A DNA stretch of 51,339 nucleotides from PALSA-1196 sp036833805 (GCA_036833805.1 DAITPA010000007.1:1-51339), one strand, 5' to 3'. Positions 1 through 9,240 are shown, numbered from the stretch's first letter. Notes: generated from the letters alone by a model not told the origin. Numbers and translations: made by a program.

Positions 1-2016
1 GAACAGCCGGTCACGACCATCGACGGCGTTCTTGATATTCATATCTACGACGTCGCGCGCGTCGAAGCCCTGGCAGGTCCCCAAGGTACGCTTTACGGAG
101 CAAGCTCCGAAGCCGGGACCATTCGCATCATCACGAACAAGCCCGACCCGACGGCTTTCGCCGCCGGCTACAACCTGGAGCTCAATTCCGTCGCGCACGG
201 TGGCGTCGGCGACCAGGTCGAAGGGTTCTTGAACATGCCGATCACGCCGATCGCGGCTGTTCGCTTGGTCGCCTGGCAGGAGCACATGGCAGGTTTCATC
301 AATGTGGTGCCGAAATCGTACTTGTTCCCCTCTTCTGGAATTACCTTCAGCGACGCGCCGTTTGTCAAGAAAGATGCCAATGACGTCGACATCAGAGGCG
401 GACGCGCGGCGCTCAAGGTTGATCTCAACGATAGCTGGACGATTACGCCTACCATCATGGGCCAGGTCACCTCGACGGGAACCGGGCCTTTTGCCTACAA
501 CCCGGCGGCCGGGGACCTGAATACCTTCCAGTTCTTCTCCGACCAGACGCGCGATTCGTGGATGCAATCGGCCCTCACGGTGGAGGGCAAGATCAGTGAT
601 TTCGATATCGTCTATTCGGGCGGTTATCTGACGCGCAATCAGCACGAGAGTGAGGACTACACGGATTATTCGTTCTTCTATGATACGGCCAAAGGCTCGG
701 GAGCCTATTTCAAGGACAACGCTGGCAAGCTTATCAACCCCGCGCAGCATATTATCGGGCGCGACCATTACACCAAGACCAATAACGAGCTGCGCGTCAC
801 GTCGCCCAAGCAGTACCGGTTCCGCTTCACCGCGGGCGCGTTTTTGCAGCGCCAGGTGCATGAGATTCTGCAGGACTACCTCGTGACCAACGGCGGCGAC
901 CCCTTGGGTTCCGTGGCGCCCAACGATATCTCAATCCCGGGCTGGCCTGGTTCAATCTGGCTCACGGATGAAGAACGCGTGGATCGGGATTCGGCCGTGT
1001 TTGGCGAAGCGACATTTGATTTCACCGATTCCTTAAGCGGCAGCGCCGGAATTCGCCATTACACCTACGACAACACGCTGTATGGATTCTACGGATTCAA
1101 CTCAACCTACAGCTCGCATGAGGGCGTTGCGACTTGCTTTCCGGGGTCGACGCCGTTTCATGGCGCGCCGTGCGTCGACTTGAACGGCCGCAGTGCAGGC
1201 TCAGGCAATTCGCCGAAGCTTAATTTGACGTACAAGTTCGACCCCAATCACATGGTCTATGCGACCTGGTCGAAAGGTTTCCGTCCCGGCGGCGTCAATC
1301 GCAACGGTGGCGGTACGGAGCCGCCCTACAAAGCCGATTTTCTCACCAACTATGAAATCGGCTGGAAGAGCACTTGGCTGGATCACCGTCTGCGATTCAA
1401 TGGCGCCGTGTTCCTCGAGAAGTGGAAAGACTTTCAATTTTCCTTCCTCGGGCCCAATGCGCTCACCATTATCGCCAATGCGGGTCAAGCGACCATCAAG
1501 GGTCTTGAAAGCGATCTTGAGTTCGCTGCTACGGAAGGCCTGACGCTGTCGAGCGGCTTCTCCCTGATCGACGCGAAGCTCACGCAGCAGTACTGCGTCG
1601 ATCCGACTCAGTGCAGTGTCCCGGGCTATGAGCAGTTTGCGCCAAGCGGCACGCAGTTGCCGGTGACACCGAAATTCAAAGGCAACTTCACGGCTCGCTA
1701 CAGCTTTGCGATGGGTGCCGGGTTCAAGGGCAACCTGCAAGGCTCTGCGGTCTACGTGGGACCGCGGTGGGCGGATCTGCGCATCGTGGCGCGGGATGAT
1801 CTGGGTAAGATGCCCGCGTATACCATCGCGGATTTCTCGGCAGGACTTGAAAAGAATGGCTTAACGGCGGAGCTCTTTATCAGCAATGCGTTCGATGAGC
1901 GCGCGGTGCTGGCGCGCTACGCTGAATGCGACGTAGTCAATTGCGGCGTGATCGCGAAATACGATCTGCCGAATCAGCCGCGCACCATCGGACTTAGGTT
2001 TGGCCAGAAGTTTTGA
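1..2016 (+). CDS. TonB-dependent outer-membrane receptor, 5'-partial
   Basis: Outer-membrane beta-barrel that imports a ligand (siderophore, glycan, cobalamin or similar) using TonB/ExbBD energy. The open frame runs in from the window edge, so the signal peptide, TonB box and the start of the plug are missing. The first residues visible are the end of the plug domain: VEALAGPQGTLYG is the standard TonB-receptor plug motif, followed by AGTIRIITNKP. The remaining ~600 residues have the alternating aromatic pattern of a barrel, with ATWSKGFRPGGVNRNG and YEIGWKSTWLDHRLRFNGA typical of the C-terminal strands. The chain ends in a terminal Phe (RFGQKF), as expected for BAM-assembled barrels. Two Cys pairs lie in predicted extracellular loops. 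The substrate cannot be told from the sequence. It converges on the TetR gene, with only 22 bp between the stops. Confidence 0.95.
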   Translation, partial: EQPVTTIDGVLDIHIYDVARVEALAGPQGTLYGASSEAGTIRIITNKPDPTAFAAGYNLELNSVAHGGVGDQVEGFLNMPITPIAAVRLVAWQEHMAGFINVVPKSYLFPSSGITFSDAPFVKKDANDVDIRGGRAALKVDLNDSWTITPTIMGQVTSTGTGPFAYNPAAGDLNTFQFFSDQTRDSWMQSALTVEGKISDFDIVYSGGYLTRNQHESEDYTDYSFFYDTAKGSGAYFKDNAGKLINPAQHIIGRDHYTKTNNELRVTSPKQYRFRFTAGAFLQRQVHEILQDYLVTNGGDPLGSVAPNDISIPGWPGSIWLTDEERVDRDSAVFGEATFDFTDSLSGSAGIRHYTYDNTLYGFYGFNSTYSSHEGVATCFPGSTPFHGAPCVDLNGRSAGSGNSPKLNLTYKFDPNHMVYATWSKGFRPGGVNRNGGGTEPPYKADFLTNYEIGWKSTWLDHRLRFNGAVFLEKWKDFQFSFLGPNALTIIANAGQATIKGLESDLEFAATEGLTLSSGFSLIDAKLTQQYCVDPTQCSVPGYEQFAPSGTQLPVTPKFKGNFTARYSFAMGAGFKGNLQGSAVYVGPRWADLRIVARDDLGKMPAYTIADFSAGLEKNGLTAELFISNAFDERAVLARYAECDVVNCGVIAKYDLPNQPRTIGLRFGQKF

Positions 2017-2038
2017 GCGTTTGAGGAAGGCGCACACA

Positions 2039-2680
2039 TCAGCCGCGAGGCTTCGCGCCGTATAGCGTCATGAACGCGTTGACCGCCTGTGCGGTCTGCA
2101 GCCGGATCGCGTCGCTGCTGAGCGGGGCAATGAGGTTCAAGAGAAACTGCAGATGGGTGCGGCCCTTGCAGAGGCTCAGGAACTGCTCCGCCGCAAGTTG
2201 GCAGTCGGGAAGGTCGATCAAACCGCGCGCCTTCGCCGCTTCCAGATAGCTCTCGAGTCCCTTCTGTCCGCGCGCTGGCCCCACCTCGTAAAACACTCGG
2301 GCAAGCTCCGGACTCCTCTGCGCTTCGGCGACCAGAATACGGAACATCTGCACGGTCGCTTGCGAGAAGAGGTGCTGCAGATACTGCTCGCCCAAACGGG
2401 TGAGCGTCTCCACCGGCTCGCCTTCGGCGGCCACCTCGAGTATGCGATCCGCGGCCGCGCCGCACATGCTGCGCACCTGCGCCTCGAAGAGCTCTTCCTT
2501 GCTCTTGAAGTAATTATAAAGAGTGCCTTTGGATCCTCCGAGGCGCGCGGCAATCGTCGACATCGATGCCGCGGTATAGCCCTGCTCGAAGAAGACTTCG
2601 CGCGCGACGGCAAGGATCGTCTCGCGGCGCTGGTCGCGCGCACAGGCACGAGGCGGTGGTGTCGTCATAACTTTGACCAT
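2039..2680 (-). CDS. TetR/AcrR-family transcriptional repressor of the divergent efflux operon
   Basis: A 213-residue DNA-binding regulator. An N-terminal TetR helix-turn-helix is visible (MSTIAARLGGSKGTLYNYF, about residues 40-58), preceded by the usual helix ETILAVAREVFFEQGY. The rest is a helical ligand-binding/dimer domain with a C-terminal region like the AcrR C-terminal families. The frame is open further upstream, but the extra 38 residues would run across the operator region, so I place the start at the ATG in MVKVMTTPPP, which has AAGGA about 13 nt upstream. The ATG at 2668 is an alternative. It is divergent from a three-gene tripartite efflux operon, and two copies of one palindrome lie between them, one over its own start. 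That points to autoregulation and repression of the pump. The inducer is unknown. Confidence 0.9.
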   Translation of the reverse strand: MVKVMTTPPPRACARDQRRETILAVAREVFFEQGYTAASMSTIAARLGGSKGTLYNYFKSKEELFEAQVRSMCGAAADRILEVAAEGEPVETLTRLGEQYLQHLFSQATVQMFRILVAEAQRSPELARVFYEVGPARGQKGLESYLEAAKARGLIDLPDCQLAAEQFLSLCKGRTHLQFLLNLIAPLSSDAIRLQTAQAVNAFMTLYGAKPRG

Positions 2681-2692
2681 ACGGTACGGCGA
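2674..2692. promoter_or_regulatory. Imperfect TetR operator overlapping the regulator's start
   Basis: TGACCATACGGTACGGCGA matches the perfect palindrome at 2736-2754 at 15 of 19 positions, one of the four differences being the central base. Its centre is 62 bp from that site. It covers the proposed ATG of the tetR gene, so binding would block the regulator's own expression. The role is inferred from repetition, symmetry and position. Confidence 0.6.
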
Positions 2693-2696
2693 TTCC

Positions 2697-2725
2697 TTGA
2701 CCTCTCGGGGGCGGACGGGCATAGT
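2697..2725 (+). promoter_or_regulatory. Probable promoter of the efflux operon
   Basis: TTGACC (2697-2702) matches the -35 consensus at five of six bases. A 17-nt spacer leads to CATAGT (2720-2725), which matches the -10 box at four of six. The expected start point, around 2732, falls just before the perfect operator at 2736-2754, a good position for repression. Assignment is by consensus only. Confidence 0.45.
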
Positions 2726-2735
2726 AGCACGATTC

Positions 2736-2754
2736 TGACCGTACTGTACGGTCA
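2736..2754. promoter_or_regulatory. Perfect 19-bp TetR operator palindrome
   Basis: TGACCGTACTGTACGGTCA has two 9-bp arms that are exact reverse complements around a single central T. It lies between the divergent tetR gene and the efflux operon, 21 bp before the ATG of the first pump gene. The size and symmetry fit TetR-family operators, and a second imperfect copy lies 62 bp away. Binding by the adjacent TetR protein is inferred. Confidence 0.75.
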
Positions 2755-2774
2755 TTACTGTATCCGTGAGCCTC

Positions 2775-4208
2775 ATGCCGAGCCCCAGCCGCACGAAGAC
2801 CGCGATCCTAACCGTGAGTGTATGGGGGCTTGCCGCCTGTGCAACGGTTCCGGATCTGGGGTCTGGCCCCGATCCTAAAGGAGCGCAAAGCTATGTTGCG
2901 ACGGCGAGCTTCGCGGCGTCACCCGCCGATTGGCCTGCCGATGGGTGGTGGAACGCCTATGCCGACCCGCAGCTGAGCGCACTGATCGAGGCGGCGCTCA
3001 AGGACTCGCCGACCCTGGCGCAGGCGCAAGCCCGCATCGCCAAGTCCGAAGCGGAAAGCGGCGAGGCACGCGCGGCGTACCTGCCGACGCTTGAAGCCGA
3101 TGGATCGTACTCTGAGGTCAAAGAGAGCCTCAATCAGGGCTTTCCGGCGCAGTTCGCGCAGTTCTTGCCGCGCGGCTACAACTCCTCGGCATATTTGGCG
3201 CTCAAGTTTGGCTACGAGTTCGACTTCTGGGGCAAGAACCGCGCGGCGGTTGCGGCGGCGGTATCCGAAGTGCGGGCCGCGCAGGCCGAGGCGGCCGAAA
3301 CGCGCCTTGCTCTGTCGGCAGGGATTGCTTTGGCTTATGCGGACCTCGGGCGCCTATACGCCGAGCGGGATGTGGCGGCACGCTCGGCCGAGGTGAGAGA
3401 GGAGACCGCCACTCTCGTGGCGCGACGCGTGGACAACGGTCTTGATACGCGCGCAGAGCTCAAACAGGCCGAGGCCGGAGCGCCTGCCGCCCGTGCGCAG
3501 ATGGCGGCCGTGGATGAAGAGATTGCGCAGGCAAAGAATCGGCTTGCGGCGCTCATCGGGGCGGGCCCCGACCGGGGCATCGCGATCGAGCGGCCCGCGG
3601 CCGTGCAGGTGAAAGCCTTCGGCTTGCCGACTGAACTTGCGGCGCAGCTTCTCGGGCGCCGTCCGGATGTCATCGCCGCACGCTGGCGTGCCGAGGCTGC
3701 CGCCAAGCGCATTGGCGCAGCACGTGCGCAGTTCTACCCGAATATCAATTTGGCCGCTTACATTGGCCAGCAGGCGCTGTTCGCCAATCTGCTTTTTAAG
3801 ACGAGCTCGCAGATCGGCAGCGTCGGCCCCGCCGTCAGCTTGCCGATCTTTGAAGGCGGCCGACTGCGCGCGCAGCTACGCGGCGCGCGGGCGGACTACG
3901 AGGCTGCGGTTGCAAGCTATGACGCAACCCTCATTCAAGCATTACGCGAGCTTGCGGACACGGCTGCGAGCGAGCGCGCTCTTGCCGTGAGATTGCGCGA
4001 AAGCAGAACGGCGCTCGCGGCAGACGAGGAGGCCTACCGGCTCACGCGGCTGCGCTACGAGGGGGGGCTTGCCAATTATCAATCGGTGCTGCTCGCCGAG
4101 GATGCCGTGCTGCAGGCGCGCGTCATCGTTGCCGATCTCGACGCGCGCGCATTCACGCTCGATGTACAGCTCGTGCAGGCGCTCGGCGGCGGCTACACCC
4201 AGAGCTGA
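2775..4208 (+). CDS. NodT-family efflux outer-membrane lipoprotein (TolC-like)
   Basis: Outer-membrane channel of a tripartite pump, about 477 residues. The N-terminal signal ends in a lipobox (VWGLAAC, Cys about residue 22), followed by the usual start of the family (WPADGWWNAYADPQLSALIEAALKDSPTLAQAQARI). Two OEP repeats of long coiled-coil helices follow, with the conserved LLGRRPDVIAARWRAEAA and GPAVSLPIFEGGRLRAQL motifs. The family is normally 450-500 residues, so the length is complete. A GTG nine bases upstream is in frame, but the ATG places the signal peptide better. It is first in an operon with an EmrA-like adaptor and an EmrB-like permease, all probably under the divergent TetR repressor. 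Confidence 0.93.
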   Translation: MPSPSRTKTAILTVSVWGLAACATVPDLGSGPDPKGAQSYVATASFAASPADWPADGWWNAYADPQLSALIEAALKDSPTLAQAQARIAKSEAESGEARAAYLPTLEADGSYSEVKESLNQGFPAQFAQFLPRGYNSSAYLALKFGYEFDFWGKNRAAVAAAVSEVRAAQAEAAETRLALSAGIALAYADLGRLYAERDVAARSAEVREETATLVARRVDNGLDTRAELKQAEAGAPAARAQMAAVDEEIAQAKNRLAALIGAGPDRGIAIERPAAVQVKAFGLPTELAAQLLGRRPDVIAARWRAEAAAKRIGAARAQFYPNINLAAYIGQQALFANLLFKTSSQIGSVGPAVSLPIFEGGRLRAQLRGARADYEAAVASYDATLIQALRELADTAASERALAVRLRESRTALAADEEAYRLTRLRYEGGLANYQSVLLAEDAVLQARVIVADLDARAFTLDVQLVQALGGGYTQS

Positions 4209-4241
4209 AGCGCGCGCTGCATTTATATTAGGACCTGTCCC

Positions 4242-5435
4242 ATGCCGAACTCCACCACCTCAAGAAATCCACAAGTCAAACTGCTCGAAAGCACGCCGGC
4301 GACTGAGCCGCCGGCGGCTGCCACGACCCCCGCCGAGAGCGCGCGGCCGGCGGCGCGCCGCAAACGGCTATTCCTGATTCTGGGCGCAGTGCTCCTCGCG
4401 GGTGTGCTCGGCACGTCCCTTTGGTTCTGGATCACGGCCGGCGAGATCACGACCGACAATGCCTATGTCGATGCCGATGTCGCGCAGGTCACCCCGCTGT
4501 ACGGCGGCCCGGTTGCAGCGGCGTACGTCAGCAATACCGACATTGTGAAGAAGGGCCAGCTTCTTGTAGTGCTCGACGGCGCCGATGCCAAAATCGCGCT
4601 GGCGGAAGCGCAAGCACAGCTCGGGCAGGTGCAGCGCAAGGTGCAGGGTTATTTTGCGAACGACGCGGCGCTCGGCAGCCAGGTCATCTCCCGCGACGCC
4701 GACATCGCGCATGCCGCTGCGCAGCTTTCGAGCGCGGCGGCGGATTACCAGCGCGCGCGGGTCGACCTGACGCGCCGTCAGGCATTGAGCGCATCCGGGG
4801 CCGTGTCGGAAGATGAGATCACCCGCGCGCAAAATGCATTTTCGGCAGCGCAGGCGGCGCTTGCAGGAGCCCGGGCCGCGCACGCGCAGGCGGTCGCGCA
4901 AAAGACCACGGCGATCGGTCAGCGCTCGGTCAATAGTGCGCTCATTGAGGGCACGAGCGCCGACGCTAATCCCGAGGTCCAAGCTGCGCGTGCCAAATTT
5001 GAGCAAGCCGAGCTTAATGTTGCGCGCACGCGCATCACAGCCCCGATCGACGGGGTCATCGTCAAGAATGCCGTGCAGGTCGGCCAGCAGGTGCAGCCCG
5101 GCCAGACCCTGATGACCATTGTGCCGATTGAAGCGGTGTACGTGAACGCCAACTATAAAGAGGCGCAGCTGCGCAACGTACGTATTGGCGAACCGGCGGT
5201 ATTGACCTCCGACCTTTACGGTGGCACGGTCAAATACCACGGCAAAGTCGTGGGCATCGGTGGCGGCACCGGCGCGGCTTTTGCGCTCATCCCGGCGCAG
5301 AATGCCACCGGCAACTGGATCAAGGTGGTACAGCGCCTGCCGGTCAGAATCGCGCTTGATCCGGCGGAGCTGCGCGCGCATCCACTGCGCGTGGGCCTGT
5401 CGATGACCGCCGTCATTGACGCCTCGCGGCGCTGA
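4242..5435 (+). CDS. HlyD/EmrA-family membrane-fusion adaptor
   Basis: Periplasmic adaptor linking the inner-membrane permease to the outer-membrane channel, 397 residues. A short Ala/Pro-rich cytoplasmic tail is followed by one transmembrane helix (about residues 43-68). Next comes the biotinyl-lipoyl half motif (TDNAYVDADVAQVTPLYGG, about 72-90), a long Ala/Gln-rich coiled-coil hairpin, and the second lipoyl half with the conserved ARTRITAPIDGVIVKNAVQ. The beta-barrel follows (VYVNANYKEAQLRNVRIG). This is the EmrA/FusE layout. AGGA lies 8 nt before the ATG. It sits 33 bp after the outer-membrane factor and just before the EmrB-like permease. Confidence 0.95.
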   Translation: MPNSTTSRNPQVKLLESTPATEPPAAATTPAESARPAARRKRLFLILGAVLLAGVLGTSLWFWITAGEITTDNAYVDADVAQVTPLYGGPVAAAYVSNTDIVKKGQLLVVLDGADAKIALAEAQAQLGQVQRKVQGYFANDAALGSQVISRDADIAHAAAQLSSAAADYQRARVDLTRRQALSASGAVSEDEITRAQNAFSAAQAALAGARAAHAQAVAQKTTAIGQRSVNSALIEGTSADANPEVQAARAKFEQAELNVARTRITAPIDGVIVKNAVQVGQQVQPGQTLMTIVPIEAVYVNANYKEAQLRNVRIGEPAVLTSDLYGGTVKYHGKVVGIGGGTGAAFALIPAQNATGNWIKVVQRLPVRIALDPAELRAHPLRVGLSMTAVIDASRR

Positions 5436-5454
5436 CGCCCGACCAGACATCGCC

Positions 5455-7014
5455 ATGACGACCGACACTGCCGGCGCGCAAAACGCGCAAAGCGGCGAGT
5501 TCTCGCCGATGAGCGGCACGCCGTTGTGGATAGCGGGCAGTCTGCTCGCCATCTCCAACTTTGTGGTCGTGCTCGACATGACGATTACCAACGTCTCGGT
5601 GCCGAACATCGCGGGCGGACTTGCTGTCTCGCCGAGCCAGGGCACCTGGGTCATCACATCCTATGCGGTCGCCGAGGCGATCATGGTGCCGCTGTCCGGC
5701 TGGCTCGCACAGCGCTTTGGGACGGTCAGGCTTTTTGTCGCCTCCATGCTCGGCTTTGGTGTGTGCTCGGCGCTGTGCGGTTTTGCGCCGTCGCTCGGAT
5801 TTCTGGTGCTGTTTCGGGTGCTGCAGGGTGTTTGCGGCGGCCCGATGATGCCGCTCACGCAGACGCTCTTGCGGCGCATCTTTCCACCGGCGCAGCAGGC
5901 TCAGGCGCTGGGTCTGTGGTCGATGACGACCGTGGTGGCGCCCATCGCAGGGCCGCTGTTAGGCGGCGCGCTGGTTGATGGCGTGGGCTGGCCGTGGATT
6001 TTCTTCATCAACGTGCCGGTGGCGATCATTGTTGCGGTATTTTCCTGGCGCGCACTCGCCAAACACGAAACCGTCACTCGGCGCATCCCGGTCGATTTTG
6101 TGGGGCTCGGCCTGCTCATCACCTGGGTGGGCGCGATGCAGATCATGCTCGATAAGGGCAAGGATCTTGACTGGTTCGACTCGCCGTTCATCGTCACGCT
6201 CGCTCTCATCGCGGTCATTGGTTTTGTCGCGTTTCTTATCTGGGAGTTGACCGATGCGCATCCGGTGGTCGACCTACGGGTGTTCCGCCACCGCGGCTTT
6301 GCCACCGCGGCCGTGGTGATGTCGCTGACCTTCGGCTCCTTTTTCTCAACCGTCGTGCTGCTGCCCCTGTGGCTGCAGATCAATCTGGGGTATACCGCGA
6401 CCTGGGCGGGGCGCGCCACGGCGTTCCAGGGAGTATTCGCGGTCATCATGTCGCCGATCGTCGCGCGTTTGACGACGAAGTACGACGCGCGGCTCCTGGT
6501 GTCGTTCGGCGTGCTGGTGTTGGGCGCGGCCACCTTCTGGCGCAGCACTTTCACAACCGATACCGATTTCTTGCGAATCGTGTGGCCGCAGCTGGCTCAG
6601 GGCTTTGCCATACCGTTCTTTTTCATACCGCTGATGGCGGTTGCCTTGGGCGCCGTCACGCCGCGCGAGACGACCTCCGCCGCGGGCCTCCTCACCTTCA
6701 TGCGCTCCACCGCGGCAGCCTTCGCAACTTCCATCACGACCACCAACTGGGAAGATATTGCGAGCGCGCGGCGCGGCGATATCGCCGGATCATTGAATGG
6801 CGGGCAAACGCTGCTGGATACGCTGACGCGAGCCGGCGCCACCGCCGCCCAGGCGCTGCGTCAGCTTGACGCGCTCGTGCAGACGCAGGCGGTGATGCTC
6901 GCGACCGATCGGGTGTTTCTTGTCACCTCGTTCATATTCCTCTTGGCCGCTGGCGCGATCTGGATCGCACCGCACGGCAAGCGCAGCGCAAATTCCGCAA
7001 GCACCGCTCATTGA
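5455..7014 (+). CDS. DHA2-family MFS drug exporter (EmrB-like)
   Basis: Proton-driven inner-membrane drug exporter with about 14 transmembrane helices, 519 residues. Visible marks are the motif LDMTITNVSVPNIAGGL in helix 1, GWLAQRFGTVRLF (motif A), LFRVLQGVCGGPMMPL (motif B) and GPLLGGALVDGVGWPWIFF (motif C, antiporter signature). The ATG at 5455 is chosen; the open frame begins at a TTG at 5416 inside the adaptor gene. It is third in the operon. The NodT/EmrA/EmrB-type combination exports hydrophobic drugs, uncouplers or fatty acids in known cases, but the substrate here is unknown. Confidence 0.95.
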   Translation: MTTDTAGAQNAQSGEFSPMSGTPLWIAGSLLAISNFVVVLDMTITNVSVPNIAGGLAVSPSQGTWVITSYAVAEAIMVPLSGWLAQRFGTVRLFVASMLGFGVCSALCGFAPSLGFLVLFRVLQGVCGGPMMPLTQTLLRRIFPPAQQAQALGLWSMTTVVAPIAGPLLGGALVDGVGWPWIFFINVPVAIIVAVFSWRALAKHETVTRRIPVDFVGLGLLITWVGAMQIMLDKGKDLDWFDSPFIVTLALIAVIGFVAFLIWELTDAHPVVDLRVFRHRGFATAAVVMSLTFGSFFSTVVLLPLWLQINLGYTATWAGRATAFQGVFAVIMSPIVARLTTKYDARLLVSFGVLVLGAATFWRSTFTTDTDFLRIVWPQLAQGFAIPFFFIPLMAVALGAVTPRETTSAAGLLTFMRSTAAAFATSITTTNWEDIASARRGDIAGSLNGGQTLLDTLTRAGATAAQALRQLDALVQTQAVMLATDRVFLVTSFIFLLAAGAIWIAPHGKRSANSASTAH

Positions 7015-7267
7015 CGACAGCGTCGGCCAAACTCAGCAGCGCTCGCGCCCCGCTCGCCTAGGGCCGGTGCGACGCTGCGAAAGCAGCGCGCTGCCTCTTC
7101 GCAGGCTATGATTCCTGCGCGGCGGGCACCTCGTTAGCAGGGCTTGAAGGGCAATTCCGCAGCTATTTCACGCACTCAAGTAATCCAATTGGTTTCGGGA
7201 AGCTTTCCCTTTGCTGAACACTGAAAACCGTGCTGTGCGGCCGCGGCACCGCGGCGCACTTCGGCGC

Positions 7268-8626
7268 ATGACATTGCGAGCGAGGCTGATCGTGCTCGTC
7301 GGGTTCGTGCTGCTCGTGAGCCTGCTTTCGGGCGGTATGCTCGCCTGGTGGCATGCGGCGCAGTCGGCGCGCGCCGAAATGCAGGCCGCGCTGCTCGCGG
7401 GCGAGCACCGCGTGCGTGATTCGATCGAACATCTGGCGGAGGTTACGGATCGCGAGGGCGATCTTAGGCGTTTGATTGCGACCTTCAATGCAGATCGACA
7501 CGTGCGCGCGATGCTCCTTGACTCCGCGGGGCGCAGCCTCGCAAGCTCGGTACTGTCGACGCCTCTGCATCCGGAGCCTGACTGGTTCTTTGACCTCTTG
7601 GGGGTCGGGCCGACGACTACCCTGATAGCGATCGGCGCCAACGTCGCGGCCGAAAAAGCGATCGAGCTTAAGACCGATCCGCACAACGAAGTGAGCGAGG
7701 TATGGATCGAGTTCCGCGACGGCATGGTAATCGTGCTGTTGTTCTGCGTCTTGAGTTTTGCGCTCATTTATTGGATGGCGGGGCGCAGCCTGCGCCCGCT
7801 TGAGACGCTGGCGGCGGGATTTGGCACGATCGGCGGCGGCGATTACGCGGCGCGTGTGGCGGAGGGCGGACCGCCGGAAGTGGAGGGCCTGTCGCGCGCG
7901 TTCAATGCCATGGCCGAGCATTTGGGCGCCCTGGAAGCGCGCAACCAGCGCCTGCACACGCAGCTGCTGACGATCCAGGAAGAAGAGCGCGCGGATCTTG
8001 CACGTGATCTGCACGATGACGTCGGTCCATTTCTGTTTGCCGTGAACGTCGATGTTGCGAGCATTGCAAGTTCCGCCGAGGCGCGCGGCGACACGGAAAC
8101 TCTGGAGCGCGGACGCTCGATCCGCGAGGCCGTGAGCCACATGCAAAAGCACGTGAAGTCCATTCTCGGCCGCCTCAGGCCCACCGGGCTTACTGACATC
8201 GGCCTTGCGCAGGCGGTGGAAAATCTCGGCGTCTTCTGGCGCCGCCGCCATCCGCAGCTCGCCGTCCATTTCGACCTGGGTCCCGCGGATGTGAGTTTCG
8301 GCGATGTTTTGGATGCGACGCTGTATCGCCTGATTCAGGAGAGCCTCACGAATGCGATTCGTCATGGACGGCCGCGCAACGTCACGGTGACCATAAAGGC
8401 CGAGGACGAAGGGGACATTCTGCTAGAGGTGTCCGACGATGGAGTGGGCTTTGCCGATTCCACCGATGGAACAGGCCTGGGGCTTGCGGGAATGCAGGAG
8501 CGCATTGCAGCGCTCGGTGGCAGCTTGAGCGTGCGCAATCAAGCCGACGGCCATGGCGCAAGCGTCACGGCGCGCCTGCCGCGCGAGGCGACGGCAGGCG
8601 CTGCGCAGCCCGAGGCGAGCGCATGA
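7268..8626 (+). CDS. NarL-type membrane sensor histidine kinase
   Basis: About 452 residues. Transmembrane helix 1 is at about residues 7-28, a periplasmic segment runs to about 155, and transmembrane helix 2 (VIVLLFCVLSFALIYWMAG) leads into a HAMP domain with the RSLRPLETLA start. The HisKA_3 dimerisation box is ARDLHDDVGP with phosphoacceptor His about 249. The ATPase has an N-box (ESLTNAIRHG), a G1 box (VSDDGVGF) and a G2 box (GTGLGLAGMQERI). The open frame extends upstream to a TTG at 7211; I prefer the ATG that directly precedes the first membrane helix. Its last four bases overlap the response-regulator start (ATGA), so the pair is translationally coupled. The signal sensed is unknown. 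Confidence 0.93.
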   Translation: MTLRARLIVLVGFVLLVSLLSGGMLAWWHAAQSARAEMQAALLAGEHRVRDSIEHLAEVTDREGDLRRLIATFNADRHVRAMLLDSAGRSLASSVLSTPLHPEPDWFFDLLGVGPTTTLIAIGANVAAEKAIELKTDPHNEVSEVWIEFRDGMVIVLLFCVLSFALIYWMAGRSLRPLETLAAGFGTIGGGDYAARVAEGGPPEVEGLSRAFNAMAEHLGALEARNQRLHTQLLTIQEEERADLARDLHDDVGPFLFAVNVDVASIASSAEARGDTETLERGRSIREAVSHMQKHVKSILGRLRPTGLTDIGLAQAVENLGVFWRRRHPQLAVHFDLGPADVSFGDVLDATLYRLIQESLTNAIRHGRPRNVTVTIKAEDEGDILLEVSDDGVGFADSTDGTGLGLAGMQERIAALGGSLSVRNQADGHGASVTARLPREATAGAAQPEASA

Positions 8627-9240
8627 AAGTTCTGGTGGTGGACGATCACGCGGTCGTGAGAGATGGCCTCCGGCGCCTGCTCGTTACCTTGCCGGACGTC
8701 GATATTTTTGATGCCGCGACTGGGCGCGAGGCCTTGTCCTTTGTGCAGCGGCAAGCCCCTGATCTCATCCTTCTTGATCTGCATCTGCCGGGAATCGGCG
8801 GCATCGAGCTGTTGCGCAGACTGCTCGTCATAAGCCCAAGCGCGCGCATCCTCGTTTTCAGCATGCACGCGGAGACTATGTATGCCGCGCGGGCGCTGCA
8901 GGCCGGGGCGCGCGGCTATGTCAGCAAGAATGCGAGTCCCGAGGAGCTGCAGGTTGCCCTGCACCGCGTGATTGACGGCGGGCGGTACGTGGAGCGGGAA
9001 ATCGCCCAGGAGCTTGCAGTGCACGGGCCGGTCGACGCCGATCCGTGGAATAAACTCACCGAGCGCGATCTGGAGATCCTGCGGCTCTTGAGCGAAGGAC
9101 GCAGCCTTGCGCAGATCGCAGCGGCCATTGGCGTCAGCTACAAGACGGTTGCCAATATCTGTACGCAGATCAAGGCGAAATTAGGCGTCAGCCGCACGGC
9201 CGATCTGGTGCGCCTGTCGATCGAGATGGGTGTCTCTTAA
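8623..9240 (+). CDS. NarL/FixJ-family response regulator
   Basis: A 205-residue transcription regulator, partner of the preceding kinase. The receiver domain has the acidic pair Asp7/Asp8, phosphoacceptor Asp52 (LILLDLHLPG), Ser80 and Lys102 (YVSKNAS), all of them intact. A short linker leads to a LuxR-type helix-turn-helix (LTERDLEILRLLSEGRSLAQ ... VSYKTVANICTQIKAKLGV). The start overlaps the kinase stop by four bases. The targets are unknown; candidates are the pump operon upstream or the porin-like gene that faces it tail to tail. Confidence 0.95.
   Translation: MKVLVVDDHAVVRDGLRRLLVTLPDVDIFDAATGREALSFVQRQAPDLILLDLHLPGIGGIELLRRLLVISPSARILVFSMHAETMYAARALQAGARGYVSKNASPEELQVALHRVIDGGRYVEREIAQELAVHGPVDADPWNKLTERDLEILRLLSEGRSLAQIAAAIGVSYKTVANICTQIKAKLGVSRTADLVRLSIEMGVS

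Noticed and set aside
4368..5657. Minus-strand open frame (~429 codons) across the EmrA-like gene
   Set aside because: Shadow of a GC-rich coding region. It spans two real genes and has no recognisable domain.
7073..7088. CGCTGC-GAAA-GCAGCG hairpin after the MFS exporter gene
   Set aside because: The stem is only six base pairs and no T-run follows. It is too weak to call a terminator.
7163..8365. Minus-strand open frame (~400 codons) opposite the histidine kinase
   Set aside because: The kinase has all catalytic boxes. The opposite frame has none and is Arg/His-rich.
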